From Thuidium tamariscinum (lineage: Eukaryota; Streptophyta; Bryopsida; Hypnales; Thuidiaceae), in assembly GCA_947034885.2 (NCBI GenBank), contig OZ019759.1, forward strand, positions 11,658,501 through 11,722,500: a stretch of 64,000 nt of DNA, given 5' to 3'. Below are positions 1-12,355 of the stretch, piece by piece; within the stretch, counting starts at the first letter, position 1; each line of letters begins with the position of its first letter. A model generated the notes under the pieces. It saw only the letters and a list, made by a program, of their open reading frames with translations. It was not told where the DNA came from and searched no databases. A program made the position numbers and the translations under genes.

Positions 1-1297
1 TCATAAGTCACTACATACACTGCTTTGATTTTCCTACGTACATCTCTTTTAAAGCTCCTCTGTTTCAAAATAGGATTTCATCATTATAAAATAATTTTTT
101 CTTTCTAGTACTTTTCTTTCCATTCAGCATTCAATATTTTAATATTTGTTGAGGAAGTTGTTTCTGGAGTTAATTCATGAGTTGGTGTGCATATTCTATT
201 ATTTATATCAAGGGTGCACTTCTGATTTAGTTTATTGAAATGGCAGTTTCTTAAACTTTTGTTTCCATAGGTGGATGCAATTTAGGTTGAGTCGAACTAA
301 ATTTCAAATACAATATTAGTCCTTCATTCTTTCACATCACCTTCATTTTGTCTTAAGTATTTAATTTAGGGGAGTTTTATTCTGAGAATAGAGACAGAGA
401 AGGTTCAGTGAAGGCATTCTGCTCAAGTAGTATGTGTTTGTTCATCTGTCTGATTTAGGTTGACTCCACCTAAACGGCTGCGACCTATCATTTACTATGT
501 TAAGATTATTTATGGCCACTATTTTAGCAAATTCGTGTTTGCTTTAATGTTCCTGTGGCTTTGTTATAAATGTAAATATTCCAGGTTGACTCTATAGGTT
601 CCTAATAGTTTTACATGCCAATTTTATGAAGGTAACAACATTTTTATTTTTTTCTTAGTCAAATTCTATTGGTTGGTAAGGATTTCATATGTCTAATTTC
701 TTGTAGAACTTGGTGAATTGTAAGAAGTGCTTGGTTTCTTTATATCAAGAGTATTGTATCTCAAAATGGATTGATCATTATTAAAGCATTCCTAATCATT
801 TATAGGATGGAGGTTTATCAGTAGAGAAGTGAGAATGGTATATGGTTTTTGTTTGATGATTTCTTAGTAAACAAAGTCCTAGACTCAATTTCATTTTGTG
901 GTAATTGTTTTTTACAAACTAATATAATAGCTTTGGATATTATATAATTGCTAGTGAATACTATTGATTCTATTGATATCAAGTTTGGATCTTGAAAGAG
1001 CTCTTTAGTATGGCCTTTGCAATTTTTTTTCCATACTAAGAAATTTTTTTAGAATATTTGAGGTATTTGTTTTATTTATTTTCAAATAATGATGATAGGT
1101 ATTTTATATACTACTATTATAGGTTTCAAAGCATAGTTCTAGAAATTCTGAAGAAATATATAGTCTCACTCGAAGTCATTAATAAAATTAGTAGTTTAGC
1201 ACTTCCTATTTGTAAACTATTTAAGTCTTGTCTCATCATTGTTATTGTCAATTAAAATTTTTAGAATACATTTATCATGCTTAAGTATATTCACCTT
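1..1297. other. AT-rich DNA without a supported gene
   Basis: No reading frame here looks like a protein; the only frame of any length (1058-1255) is low-complexity and AT-driven. The stretch resembles intron or intergenic DNA and contains copies of the 21-base palindrome listed separately. It may be the intron of a gene that lies off the left edge, as the same palindrome sits in non-coding DNA of the genes at the right end of the window. Confidence 0.5.
281..600. repeat. 21-base palindromes, TTAGGT variant
   Basis: Two clear copies at 281-301 and 454-474 and a weaker one at about 581-600. Each has arms close to TTTAGGTYGA and its reverse complement around one free base. The copy at 454-474 keeps seven perfectly paired outer bases on each side (TTTAGGT and ACCTAAA). 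They are the same family as the copies at 61,065-63,961. Confidence 0.6.
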
Positions 1298-1735
1298 AAG
1301 TAAAATATGTACAAAAAAATTTGTGTGAGTTCTAAGTACACCTTTATTCTAGCTCAATATCAGGGTAGCGCCCACGGCTTAATGAGATGGAGGTCAACAG
1401 GAATCAAACCCGGACCTCGAATCACACAACTATTAGTCTCAAACTACACCTCTCGCAATCACTAGAAGAAAAACACTGAAAACGCTGTTAATTTCAACGC
1501 ACTACGTCGGGTAGATTGTGTTGAGACTGCGTTGCTGAAAACGCAAGAAAAAACTGAAAACGCTGAAAAAACGTTGAAAAAATGCTGAGAAACACAGAAA
1601 ACGCGTTTTTTTGTGTTTTTTCCACGTTTTCAGCAACGCGACCTCAACACAATCTACCTGACGTGTTGTGCTGAAAATAACAGGGATTTCTTCTAGTGAA
1701 TGTACCCTAACTCAATAGGGTGACTACTAAATGAA
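1298..1735 (-). mobile_element. tRNA-derived SINE, copy 1, interrupted by a MITE
   Basis: Read on the minus strand, this matches the copy at 34,114-34,313 along most of its length. Shared blocks are a start near TCACCCTATT, the phrase GAGACTAATAGTTG, a polymerase III box-B-like GGTCCGGGTTTGATTCC, then AAGCCGTGGGC, GAGCTAGA and a T-rich 3' end. The match continues on both sides of the insertion at 1460-1698, so the SINE was there first. No intact tRNA cloverleaf was found, so this is a SINE rather than a tRNA gene. Outer limits are approximate. Confidence 0.7.
1460..1698. mobile_element. CACTA-type MITE (239 bp) inside the SINE
   Basis: The element begins CACTAGAAGAAA and ends with its reverse complement TTTCTTCTAGTG. 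The inverted repeats extend about 85 bases inward; both arms include GGTAGATTGTGTTGAG and GCGTTGCTGAAAACG. A 3-base duplication AAT flanks it (1457-1459 and 1699-1701), as expected for CACTA superfamily insertions. There is no coding capacity, so it is non-autonomous. Confidence 0.85.
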
Positions 1736-2175
1736 GAGATTTCCATATGAATAGACACTGAATACCATACATTGGATAAAAGTTCGTATGAAACAATGCA
1801 TATTTGGAAATTAATTATTGGAGTTTCTCTGTTTCTTCTACTTCATACTATCATTTTAATGGAAATTACAATTTCTAACTAATGAAATGAGATCCGTTTG
1901 ACCTAAATTTCATACAACTCTGCATGATATTATGGGCTTGCAAATGGATGATATTATTTTGGTAGGTCCTCCATCTACCAAATTAATGAATATCATGTTT
2001 TGTAAACAAAAACCTAAATCGTTAGCTATCTTCTTTGATAGAATGTAAAGACATTGACGTCTAAGAAAATGTGAATTGAAGATAATTGTAAGAGCTAAGT
2101 TACCAATTGCACGTTCATACAAACAAGACTGCCAACTACTTTTCTAAAACACAAAAGCAAGCTTTGAATGATGAC

Positions 2176-2526
2176 TCATTTGCTATCTCCATCGTACTCG
2201 GATGCTTTTTCAGCCCTAGAGTCGGATACAGCTACCTCGTCGACTTTCCTCTTCTTCGACGAAGGATTGTGTTGACGAACTTTCCCCTTACCTTTCCAAG
2301 TACTTGTGGATGGTCGATCTTTGGTCTGTTTAGTCTACCTCTCTACTTCGGACCGCTCTCGCAATTGAGTAGTCCCACGACTATCTTTGGTTTGTGTACC
2401 AACGTTGCATGGCACTGACATTTTGTGTCTGACTTGCTTCCTTGCAGGTCCAATCATTTTGAATGACGCCCTCGGTCGCAACAGATAACAAGGTCCGTGT
2501 TGCTGCGAGAAATATGAAGAGGACAA
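2176..2526 (-). pseudogene. Decayed coding remnant with basic C-terminus
   Basis: A minus-strand frame of about 115 codons is open except for one TAG near 2335. Its C-terminal part is rich in lysine, arginine and serine (including PSSKKRKVDE, a nuclear-localisation-like string) and ends with an acidic stretch before TGA at 2176-2178. The style resembles the charged tails of the transposon-type proteins elsewhere in this window. I do not recognise the family. The stop and lack of a clear start make a working gene unlikely. Confidence 0.35.
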
Positions 2527-4073
2527 AATTCCATAGTTTCAATCAGTACGCTTGTAGACAAGAAGCAAACTAAATTTCATGACATGAAAGCAGCATGTTC
2601 ACTTCTGCATGTAGACTACACAAATTGCGGCTACATTCGAGCCCCACAACTGCTAAAAGTCAATCGACGCTTGACACACAAGAAAGCAACCCACAAAATA
2701 AGTAGCACAACTAGATCTAAGCTACATATTCTTCATCGCCAACTATTGGACTCTTACATACAGTTTGCAACATAGACAGGACGGAAAAACAACGAATTCA
2801 CTCAGCCTCACTACAATACATGGCAGATTATTGTTCCCAAATTTAGCGTGACAAATACAATTACATTCAAGAGCCTTGCCTACATAGTTCACTTGGATCT
2901 AATGCTGTCTTCCACCTCTAGTGGTTGTTGAATGAGCTAACCGAACATAGCAAAACATGAAAAAGATTAGCTGTGTACAATTTTGCATGGACTGGTTGTT
3001 CACTACCTTATGCTATGCAAGTGAAAGATAAAATTCACGACAAAGACGTTACCAAGTCAAAAATGCTATGAAGTCGAAGCTTAGTTAATACTATGACAAA
3101 CGCTTTCTGTAAGAGAAGATGTCACACAAAAAAATCAGACAACTGCAATGAAAGCGTAGAAATTACTACCAATCAGCATCCCTCTAATAGCCAGCTTCGA
3201 ATTCCACCACCGTGGAATGAAAACCTAATTTTGCGGAACCACGCAAATGAAGGACAACCTCATGCCCGTGATAGCATTAGGTCTTCAAAGAGGCTAGGAT
3301 ACCAACCCTTGAGATCTAAAATATCTGTGACTAGGGGTTCATCCTTTGCATGCTTACAACCTACTGAATGGCAGACATCGGGGTTGACGAATTGCCATGT
3401 CCGGAGCAAAATCACATCCAAAATCCAGACGTTCGGACGTAGCGGACGCATGCGTCGGTAGACGGCGGGCGCCGTCCAGGGAACGGCAGACGGGCGAACA
3501 GGCGGACGGTGGGGGAAAGAACTAGAGAAGGCTATAGAAGGCCATTTTCCAACTCTCTAATCTCCACTAGTCCACTACTCCACTGTCTTCAGTCTCCATC
3601 AGAGGAAGTCATTTTAAAGATGCAAATAAAAATAGAAGTATCCTATTTTGTGCTCAAGAAACTGACCTAATGAATTTAAATTGGTTATTTTGAGTTCTTT
3701 GGTTGCAAAAATGAGTTTAAAATTTGCAAATTGATTGATCTCTATAAGACAAAAAATTTCAGCATTTTCTAGAGTGGCCAAGGAAGGAAGGGTGAGCGGT
3801 TGAATGCACCTTGAATAGACAAAGTAGACAAAATGACAAATACTTCAAAGAATAAATAGATTATTTGATTAAGTTCCTAAAGAAGGACTATTGAATTTCT
3901 AAAAAGGATCATGTCAATTTGAAAATATAAACTTGTATTATAATGAAAGGGTGCAACCATCAATTGCCATCACATAAGCAATTCAATACATGCCAAATCG
4001 TCAATATTCCATATGATATGCACATCATGAGGCATGAACGTCTAAACAACTAAGCTTACATCCTTTTTTGCTT
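2527..4073. other. No supported gene; GC-rich segment near 3,425-3,515
   Basis: Short frames on both strands show no convincing family. The block at 3,425-3,515 is much richer in CpG and in GGACG/GGCGG words than its surroundings and contains ACGTTCGGACGT; the inverted copy of that 12-mer occurs near 28,220. The rest is AT-rich. Confidence 0.5.
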
Positions 4074-4938
4074 CTAAGGATTGTAATCACTATCTCCTTT
4101 CACCTCAACCCCACTACTTTCACCTGCTTTCTTCCATCCAAAATCTTCATCGTCAGATGTGTCTTCCACATCATCTAATGAAGATTCTACAATTGTCTGT
4201 CATTTTGGTACTTGCTTACATGATCTCGTTGGTCTGCCCTTCTTCTTCTCCCTTCTTGCTCTTAATAGGGCCTTCCTGATGCCTTCTTCAATGCAAGCAA
4301 CCGGCTTTAACTTCTTCTTTGAAATATGTAGACTTGCATCGAGGGGAGTTCCACCCACATTTTGTTTTTTGGATGGGGACATTGCAAAAGGCTCCATTAT
4401 TCTTGTCCGATGAACTTTAGTGGATTCTTTCACCACTGATTGTCTTGCTTCTAGCTCCCTATTTAAAGTTATCTTCTTTGCATTTAAAGATTACAGTATA
4501 GGATGCAACAATTTTGTAGTGCCACGTTGCCGAGAGAGCAGTGAAGCCAATGTCTCATCGTTATCATCATTGCTATGTGATGAGAGGGCTTTCCTTTTAC
4601 TAATGTCAAACCGCATTTCTTTCAAACCGCTCAAATGTTGTTCTTCAAGACGCGAACTTCCTAAACCACCAATAGTTGTATTTGTGGCCTTAAAAAGTGC
4701 ACGTGGAGGAGCACTACGTGGTGGTAGTAAGGGGTCTCACATGAGCTCCTTCTTCCTTTTGCCATTGCGGAGCAACGTTGGGCTTTTAGATTCCATCAAA
4801 GTAGAATGTACATTCTCCTCGACTTCATGTGGTTTAGAGTTTGGGGTATTTGGTTCCCCACTTCCCTTGGTCACCAATATCCCTATTGAATCAACCCTTC
4901 TATTGTCCATTTGTATTTGGACCTTCATCCCACATCCT
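4074..4938 (-). pseudogene. hAT-type transposase gene, C-terminal charged tail (third piece)
   Basis: This is the 3' piece of the gene that starts at 14,661. Joining across solo LTR A at its 5-base duplication (AGGAT on this strand) keeps the frame open: DNGG from 8,063 onward runs into CGMKVQIQMDNRRVDS here. About 288 codons follow, rich in Lys, Arg, Ser, Asp and Glu, with a basic stretch RARREKKKGRPTRSC and an acidic end finishing at TAG 4074-4076. In-frame stops (TGA near 4,740, TAA near 4,490, TGA near 4,200) show decay. I recognise no domain in this part; attaching it to the transposase is an inference from frame and insertion-site continuity. Confidence 0.6.
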
Positions 4939-5229
4939 TGTGAGTGCTCCTAACTCCACCCTAGAGCTAGAAGTTTATCACACGGGTCCTGTGTCTAATT
5001 GAGTTTTCTCTCCAATTGGGTATTAAAAGAGAGCCTTCCAAAAAATGAACTCTTTTAGTCACGTCTTTAAGTTTTTCTAATCTAATGTTATGTTTAAAAT
5101 TCAACTAATCTATTCTATTCTATTCTACTTTGTTAATTGAAATTGTGCTTAGTTTTGATTCCAAGCGTTCAGTAAAAAGAAATTTAATAGTAAAACAATG
5201 AGAATGAAAATCAAATGGGAGCGGTTTAT

Positions 5230-5325
5230 CTCCTCTGCTTAAATCTCCATAGTCCCGTCGTCAAACATCATCATGTGTAAATATTCCCCCACGATCTCGC
5301 CATCGAAATCATCCCGGCTCCCCAT
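5230..5325 (-). other. Conserved leader exon in LTR A (broken)
   Basis: This matches the 32-codon exon of LTRs B and C, beginning MGSRDDFDGEIVGEYL and containing MMMFDDGTMEI. In this copy the next codon is TAA where B and C have Tyr, and the splice donor GT is AT. It is therefore dead here. Confidence 0.5.
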
Positions 5326-7384
5326 CTAATCCATAGTAATTCTCACGTTATTGGTCAATTAAATCTATCCTGGTTGAAAGGAAACTAAAGGTTATGTAGT
5401 GCTAAATTAATTGCGTAATCCTTTATATTCCGAAATTCCCGGTAATTAGGAAATACTACAATTTGACTTAGTCTACCTATTTGGTTAGCAAATATTCTAT
5501 TCTAAAGAAATCAATGGAAGTTAATGGTTAGTTGTTTTAGTTTTTCCTTTTGGTTCTAAGTTAATATTCAAAATCCAAAATGATTTAATTATTTTAAATC
5601 AGAAATTGTCATCAAATCTTTTCAAATCTAATTAAATTTTGAATTTGTGTTAATTCTAAAGAAATTGGTTGGCAATTTGTTTGTTTCCCCTTTGGCTTAT
5701 TAGAATATTTTAATCAAGAAATCATCTTCAAATCTTTTTAAATCTAATTAATTTTTGAATTTGTATTAATTCTAAAGAAATTGGTTGTCAATTTGTTTCT
5801 TCCCTTTTGGCTTATTAGACCTAATAAAACAAAACCAACAAAATCCAAGCCGTCTAAGAATCTAATTAATAACTAACTACCAAAGAATGTAGAACATTCC
5901 TAAAGAATAAGAATAAATTCAATAGTAGGATTCCTTTTAAATAGTTCTTTAATACCAAAGGTCAACCTTGTGGAATAAAGAACCTTATTCAATAGTAATA
6001 TTCTTTGGATATGAATATTTTAATCCTAATTCCTTCCTTAATTCTTCTAATTCCTCTCCTCCCTCCTCACTTTGCTTCCGAAATGTTTTGCAATTGTTGT
6101 AAGAGGAGTGGTGGCAATGGAGTTTTGAGTCGGAAAGAATTGGGCTAATTTTCTTGACGTTACAATTGTTCAATTTTTGGTGGGAAATTGAATGTGGAAG
6201 TTGTTAGTTTCCTTTGCAACTCCCCTTTAATTCTACCAAAATTCAAATGATTGTAATGACAAGTTTTTTTGTGTGAGGATGCACTTATGTGAGGATTTTT
6301 GGTGTTTTGAGAATGTGAGTTTTGGGACTCCGATCTCCCCAACACCCTGGCTCTTCGAAGGCCCTGGCTCCCCGAACAGGCCCTGGCTCCCAAAACCCTG
6401 GCTCTCCGGACAGACGCTGACCTCGGACGGACCCTGGCTTTGGACGGACGCTGACCTCGGACGGACCTTGGCTCCGGACAGACGCTGCCACGTGGCCGCC
6501 TCCTATTGGGCGGACCCCTCGTTCGGGCCCCGTCACCTCTGCCGCGTGGCGGGGCGTGATTGGCCGGTGGGGGGAAGAGGGGGTGGCCGCAGTCTGGGCT
6601 GAATTCGGATACTGGCTGGTTGCTTGGTTTGGATTGAATTTGAATACTGGCTGGTTGCTTGTTCTGGACTGAGTTTGAATACTGGCTGGTTGCTTGGTCT
6701 GGACTGAATTTGAATACTAGGCTGGTTGCGGTCTGGACTGAATTTGAATACTAAGACTGGTTATAGGAAATTGACTTTAAGGGTCAATTCCACCCTAACT
6801 ACTTTAACCACAAGTGTAACACAAGAAGTTTGATTTGTGGCAAAGTGAAGGAAAGGCATCAAGGGGTCAATCCCTTGACTACCAATCTTTTGAGAATTAT
6901 GGGTTGTTGGAGTTGGCTAAGTGGGCCTTATCTTGTGACCGTTTTCTCAAATCGGGACTTAACGGGGTTGGTGTTATGGATAATATAACTTCTCCTATGG
7001 GGAATGATTTGTGGTAGTACTTTAAGAGCTATTAATCGCAAAAGGAGGTACACATGACAGTGTTTAACCGAACTTTCACTTTGAGTTCTTAAGGTTTCTT
7101 AGTATTTCAAGATTTTGCCACCAAAGGAGGTACACATGACAGTGTTTAAACTGAACTTTGGTACTCGATGCTTGAAATTTCACAAGGTGGTTGTTAGCAC
7201 AAACTAGAGGCTTAGCCCCTTACACAATCAAGGGTGGAAAAAATCAGTTGAAGGGGCCCAAAACCTTCAAAGTTTCAACCTTAAACATAAAACAAGACTT
7301 GGCCAAAATCTTTGGTCCAAGTAGTGCTTCGACCACGTCGGTAGCACAAAAGAAGAACGAAGTGTCGGTGCAAAAAATAAGGGT

Positions 7385-7436
7385 ACTGGCAACCTCGAGG
7401 GGGGCCCTTATATACCCGTGGCCGGGCCCCTCTCGG
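7385..7436 (-). promoter_or_regulatory. LTR A promoter block with TATA box
   Basis: Read on the minus strand, a TATATAAG box at 7407-7414 sits between GGGCCCGGCCACGGG and GGGCCCCCCTCGAGG. The same block occurs in LTRs B (about 9,780-9,828) and C (about 30,136-30,185), the best conserved GC-rich patch of the LTR. This fits a U3 core promoter with transcription starting just downstream. Confidence 0.6.
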
Positions 7437-8057
7437 TAATTGCTAGTGAAAATACTTTGTTACTTCCTACCCTAAACTACCCTAATGTAATTCCAAAATA
7501 ATACTTGTTTAATGGTGGAAATTTCTAAAAACATCCCCATTTGGCTAATGAAATCTTGGCCAAATCAAATCCAAGATCTTAACCCAAAATATTTTGGAAT
7601 TAATCCTAATTTATGTAGATATTTTGCAAATTAACCAAAAGTCATTTTGAAAATCGTCTTTCTTTAGCCCAAAGATGACTTTTTACGCAAGAAAGAGATC
7701 TTGACCAAATCCAATCTTTGATTTTCCAAGAGATATTTCCAAAATCACTTCTAATTAACCGCAATTAACGATTAAAAAGTCAAACTAAGAGCTGACCCTC
7801 TCTATCTTTTAGGGAACAACTTGAAACGGAAAACCGTCTGCACCATTGTCTTCAAAAGACCCCAATTAGCCTAAAGGACCCCTTACCCCTCACTCCTAGG
7901 CTGTTTGCGCGCCCAAATTGGAATTACGGTAACTCCAATTAAAAGTCAAAAGTCTAACTTTTAGGATTTGCGCATTTTGATGAATCTGTCAAGCTAGGGT
8001 TGTTAGGAATGTCCGTGAGAGTAAGGAATGACTTACAATCTATCTCGAGGGCTCACA

Positions 8058-8234
8058 ATCCTCCGTTGTCATTGTCTTCAATATTCTCCCTCGCTTTTGC
8101 CATTATTGTAGATGGAGATTCAAAAATGGGAATGACTTCATCTATTTGCAAGATCCCATCATTGATAACGGTTGTCCCATTCTTCTCTCCGATTTGAATA
8201 TATGACTATCATCCTTGATTGCTAAAAGACTCTG
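8058..8234 (-). pseudogene. hAT-type transposase gene, middle piece between two solo LTRs
   Basis: This 177-bp island lies between LTRs A and B and is the gene segment linking the pieces at 12,361 and 4,938. Both target duplications are visible at its ends: ATCCT (8058-8062) and CTCTG (8230-8234). Read on the minus strand it encodes, after a one-base frame change near 8,190, the phrases VINDGILQIDEVIPIF and MAKARENIEDNDNGG. The codon at the junction is CAG here but TAG in the other copy of the duplication at 12,358-12,360, so a stop arose there after LTR B inserted. Confidence 0.55.
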
Positions 8235-9779
8235 TGTGAACCCTCGAGATGACACTCAGGACTCTGGGTCCATTTTTCGCGATTAAATGGCGAAATCTAG
8301 TTGAAATATACAAGAAAAAGACATGAAAAGATTGTTAAAGGAGTTTTGGTGTCAGTCTATGCCAAAATGGTACAAAACCAACTTAGAAGGTGGAAAATTC
8401 CTAATTCTAGGAATTTGTATCATTCTAAGTCTCAGAAGTAAGTTTGTGTGGAGATTTAGTAGTTCCGAGAGAAATGAAGAGATGAAAGTTAGTCAGTCCT
8501 AGTGTCTGTCTGTGCAAAATCAGCCTTTTAAGGATGCACATGACATACTGACTAAGCTAAAAGAGTCTACTACGAGCCTAGAAGAGTTACCAGGGCTTAA
8601 ATTCAATTTTGGAACAAATTGGATTTAAAAGTAAAACCACTACAAATGACTTGGAGAATTCGAGCTTCACGAGATAAAAGATGGAGGATTGGAGATTGAA
8701 GACTACAAAAAGGTGTTCCAAGGGTAGGAGCATGCCAGGAGCGAACGAGAATCAAACAATTGTCCAAGATTCCTGGGCATCGGGAATTAAATTGTCCAAT
8801 TGGGAAAGTAATTTCAAATTACTAAAATTAGAATAGTGCAAGGTCGCATGGAACTTACACTAAGAATTTAGGAGTGCCCTAGATGCTACCTAATTTATTT
8901 CGGATTTTTCCGAAATTCCACGTTGACTCCATGGGAAGTCAACCGCACATAGAAATGTTCGTAAATTCCTAGAAATTACGTATGATGCGGTAAAATCTCA
9001 CTAAAAATTAGGATAGGTTTTTGTGTGCTTAATAAGCGCCCAGTCAAGTTTGAAGACATCTCAACATTCCCAACTACCAGAACCGGCATTGACATCGAAT
9101 TTCAATGGAATTTACAATTTGGCGGCAGGTTGACCGGCGTATCAGGAGCAAATGATGTCCAATTGTCACAAATAAGGAGTCATTCCTTACTCTCACAGAC
9201 ATTCTTAACAACCCTAGCTTGACAGATTCATCAAAATGTGCAAATCCTAAAAGTTAGACTTTTGACTTTTAATTGGAGTTACTGTAGTTCTTATTTGGGC
9301 ACGCAAACGGCCTAGGAGTGAGGGGTAAGAGGTCTTTTAGGCTAATTGGGGACTTTTGAAGACAATGGCGCAGACGGTTTTTTGTTTCAAGTTGTTCCCT
9401 AAAAGATAGAGAAGGTCAGCTCTTAGTTTGACTTTTTAATCGTTAATTGCCTTTAATTGAGAGTGATTTTGGAAATATCTCTTGGACAATCAAAGATTGG
9501 ATTTGGTCAAGATCTCTTTCTTGCGTAAAAAGCCATCTTTGGGCTAAAGAAAGACGATTTTCAAAATGACTTTTGGTTAATTTGCAAAATATCTAGGTAG
9601 ATTAGGGTTAATTCCAAAATATCTTAGGTTAAGATCTTGGATTTGATTTGGCCAAGATTTCATTAGCCAAATGGGGATGTTTTTAGAAATTTCCACCATT
9701 AAACAAGTATTATTTTGGAATTATATTAGGGTAGTTTAGGGTGGAAAGTAACAAAGTATTTTCACTAGCAATTACCGAG

Positions 9780-9828
9780 AGGGGCCCAGCCACGGGTATA
9801 TAAGAGCCCCCCTCGAGGTTGCCAGTAC
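9780..9828 (+). promoter_or_regulatory. LTR B promoter block with TATA box
   Basis: TATATAAG at 9797-9804 is followed by a GC-rich run and CTCGAGGTTGCC, as in copies A and C. Confidence 0.6.
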
Positions 9829-11935
9829 CCTCATTTTTCTTACACCGACACTTTGTTCTTCTCCCGTGCTACCGATGTGGTCGGAGCACTACTTGGACCA
9901 AAAAAATTTTGGCCAAGTTTTGTTTATGTTTTCTTTTGGAACTTTGAAGGCTTAGGGCCCCTTCAATCGATTTCCTTATTATCTTCTAGCATTAAGAACT
10001 AAGACTCGAACCTTGTTGATTGTTATTTTGTGGAAATTTCATGTATCAAGCGCCAAAGTTCGGTTTAAGCACTCTCATGTGTACCTCCTTTGGTTGCAAA
10101 ATCTTGAAATACTAAGAAATTTTGGGAATTTAACGTGAAAGGTCGGTTAAGTACTATCATGTGTACTTCCTTTTGCAAACAAGATTCTTGAAATACCATT
10201 GAATTTAGTTTCACGGCAAAGCTTTGAACCCACAAGGCCCAAATTTGGATAAAACTAGTTACTATTTATACCCAAAACAAGGCCAAGACAGAACCACTTG
10301 GCTAAAACCTCTAAGTCACCTTAAGATATAAAAGGCCAAAGATTCGGTGGATATAAATGACCTTGAAAACTCTCCTACGTAGCCATTCCACTGTTTTATT
10401 TTGCTTTATTTTCATTACACATCACTCATCTTTGTTTGTTCGTAACCGATAGATGGTTCATTGGAACGAAAATTAGGAATTAGATTAGTTAGAATTAAAT
10501 TCTGGTTTAGAAACCAAATCAAGGAAAACAAAAATCCGTGTGACCTAGCTGAGCCACCGAACTGACCAGTTGAGATACCAAACTGACCCCAGCGGAGCCC
10601 TAGATGGAGCCAAGCTGGCCGAAGCGGAGCCACGTGGCGGCCTTTAACTGGGCGGGGAGCTGACTGAACGGGGAGCGGAGCGGAGCCAGAGCCAGAGGCT
10701 GGCCAGAGTGGAGCTAGGGGCTGGACGGAGCATTCTCACAAAACCAAAAACACAAAAAACTAAAACAACACCAACAACAACACACACACAAGTAAGTGTT
10801 CATCTCACAAAAGTTGACTTGTAAACTTCACTCTTAAATTAGTGTTACAAAAATTGGGTTTTAATAAGAAAATCAAGGGAAGTGGAGTTAACTATCCCAT
10901 TCTCCACTTGATTTTGCATCAAAAATCCAACATTTGTAATTTTGAGATTCCACCACAAGAACTTCTATTCTCTCCAACCTCCATAGCCAAACTCTCATCC
11001 AACTTTGCAACAATCTAAATGCAAGATTGAGAGAGACGAAAGGAATTAAGGGAAGAAGGATTAGGGGAGAGACAACCACGTGAGAGAATTTAGCATTAAA
11101 AAATCATTTCCTAAAAGAATCTCACTATTGAATAAGGTGCTATATTCTTTGTGTTCGACCTTTGACAATTAAAAACTAATTGTTTCGGAATCTCACTATT
11201 GAATTGGCTTTTATTCTTGGGGTATGTTCTATATTCTTTGGTAGTTAGTTATTAATTAGATTCTTAGACGGCTTGAATTTTGTTGGTTTTGTTTTATTAG
11301 GCCTAATAAGCCAAAAAAGAAACAAACAAATTGACAACCAATTTCTTTAGAATTAACGCAAATTCAAAAATTCATTAGATTTGAAAAGATTTGATGATAG
11401 TTTTTTATTAAAATATTCTAATAAGCCAAAAAGAAACAAACAAATTGACAACCAATTTCTTAGAATTAAAACAAATCCAAAAATTAATTAGATTTGAAAA
11501 GATTTGATAATAGTTTTTTATTTAAATATTAAAGGAACAAGACAAATCACCAACTAATTTCTTTAGGGCATTAAAACAAGTTTAAAAAATTAATTAGATT
11601 GGAAAAGATTTGATGAAATTTCTGATTCCCAAATAATTAATTTCAACTTGAATTAACTTGAATTTCGAATATTAATTTAAAACCAAAAGAAAAACTAGAA
11701 ACAACAATTAACTAACCATTAAAACCCCATTGACCTCTTAAAATAGAGGATTTGCTAAGGACTTGATCAAATAGGTAGACTAAGTTGAATTGCAGTATTT
11801 TCTAATTACCGAGAAATTAGGAATAAATAGAATTACGCAATCAAACTAGCGGTACATAACCTTTAGTTTCCTTTCAACCACGATAAATTTAATTGACCAA
11901 CGACGTGAGAATTATTATGGACTAGATGGGGAGCC

Positions 11936-12021
11936 GTGATGATTTTGATGGCGAGGTTGTAGGAGAATACCTCTACATGATGATGTTCGACGACGGGACT
12001 ATGGACATTTACGCAGAGGAG
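11936..12021 (+). other. Conserved leader exon in LTR B
   Basis: ATG at 11936 opens a frame MGSRDDFDGEVVGEYLYM followed by MMFDDGTMDIYAEE. The exon ends at GAG|GTAAAT, a good plant splice donor. Copies A and C keep the same length, most residues and (in C) the donor. Differences between B and C are partly silent, suggesting this was once under coding constraint. It lies about 330 bases before the LTR end, where it could be spliced to a downstream frame in a complete element. No function can be assigned. Confidence 0.45.
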
Positions 12022-12355
12022 GTAAATCAATCCCATCTGATCTTCATTCTCATTGTTTTATTGCTAAGTTTCTTTTTACCGAATGCTTGGAATTAGGATT
12101 AGGTACGATTTCAATTGATAAGTAGATTAGAATAGGAACAATTAGTTAAACTCCAAAGTAGAATTAGGAATATCTACCACGAAGGCTTGAATTAACAACT
12201 AATCGGGTAGAGAAATTGACACTTAAAAGACGTGACTAAAAGAGTTCATTGCTTGGAAGGCTCTCTTTGAACACCCAATTAGAGAGAAAACTCAATTAGA
12301 CACAGGACCCGTGTGATGAACTTTTAGCTCAAGGGTGGAGTTAGAAGTGCTCACA

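Larger units (their letters stand above)
4939..8057 (-). mobile_element. Solo LTR copy A, 3.1 kb, internally deleted
   Basis: On the plus strand it starts TGTGAG and ends CTCACA, with a perfect 5-base duplication ATCCT on both sides (4934-4938 and 8058-8062). It is an inverted copy of LTR B and LTR C. Compared with B it lacks about 0.9 kb next to its own 5' end (the part equal to about 8,255-9,170 in B). It carries a TATA-containing promoter block, a GC-rich tandem part (about 6,340-6,760, with a period near 38 bases at 6,600-6,760), and two direct copies of the phrase ATGTGTACCTCCTTT or its complement near 7,045 and 7,125. No internal retrotransposon region remains. The reading frames inside are incidental. 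Confidence 0.85.
8235..12355 (+). mobile_element. Solo LTR copy B, 4.1 kb
   Basis: It begins TGTGAA and ends GCTCACA, flanked by CTCTG (8230-8234) and CTCTA (12356-12360), a 5-base target duplication differing by one transition. It is co-linear with LTR C along its length and inverted relative to LTR A. It contains the TATA promoter block, two direct ATGTGTACYTCCTTT repeats (about 10,077 and 10,159), a GC-rich tandem part at about 10,530-10,730, and the leader exon at 11,936. No gag, protease, reverse transcriptase or integrase frame lies inside or beside it, so it is a solo LTR. Confidence 0.85.

Noticed and set aside
2580..2770. Minus-strand KSPIVGDEEYV followed by SLHAEV, recalling RluA-type pseudouridine synthases
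   Set aside because: Only two short phrases fit, several stops intervene, and the catalytic motif is not found. Not reported as a gene.
4420..4953. Plus-strand frame of 177 codons
   Set aside because: It is antisense to the charged tail of the hAT gene, which gives the better protein and continues across LTR A.
6273..6602. GC-rich frame of 109 codons with repeated RTLA/PW words
   Set aside because: It lies in the variable tandem part of LTR A and is not conserved in LTR B or C.
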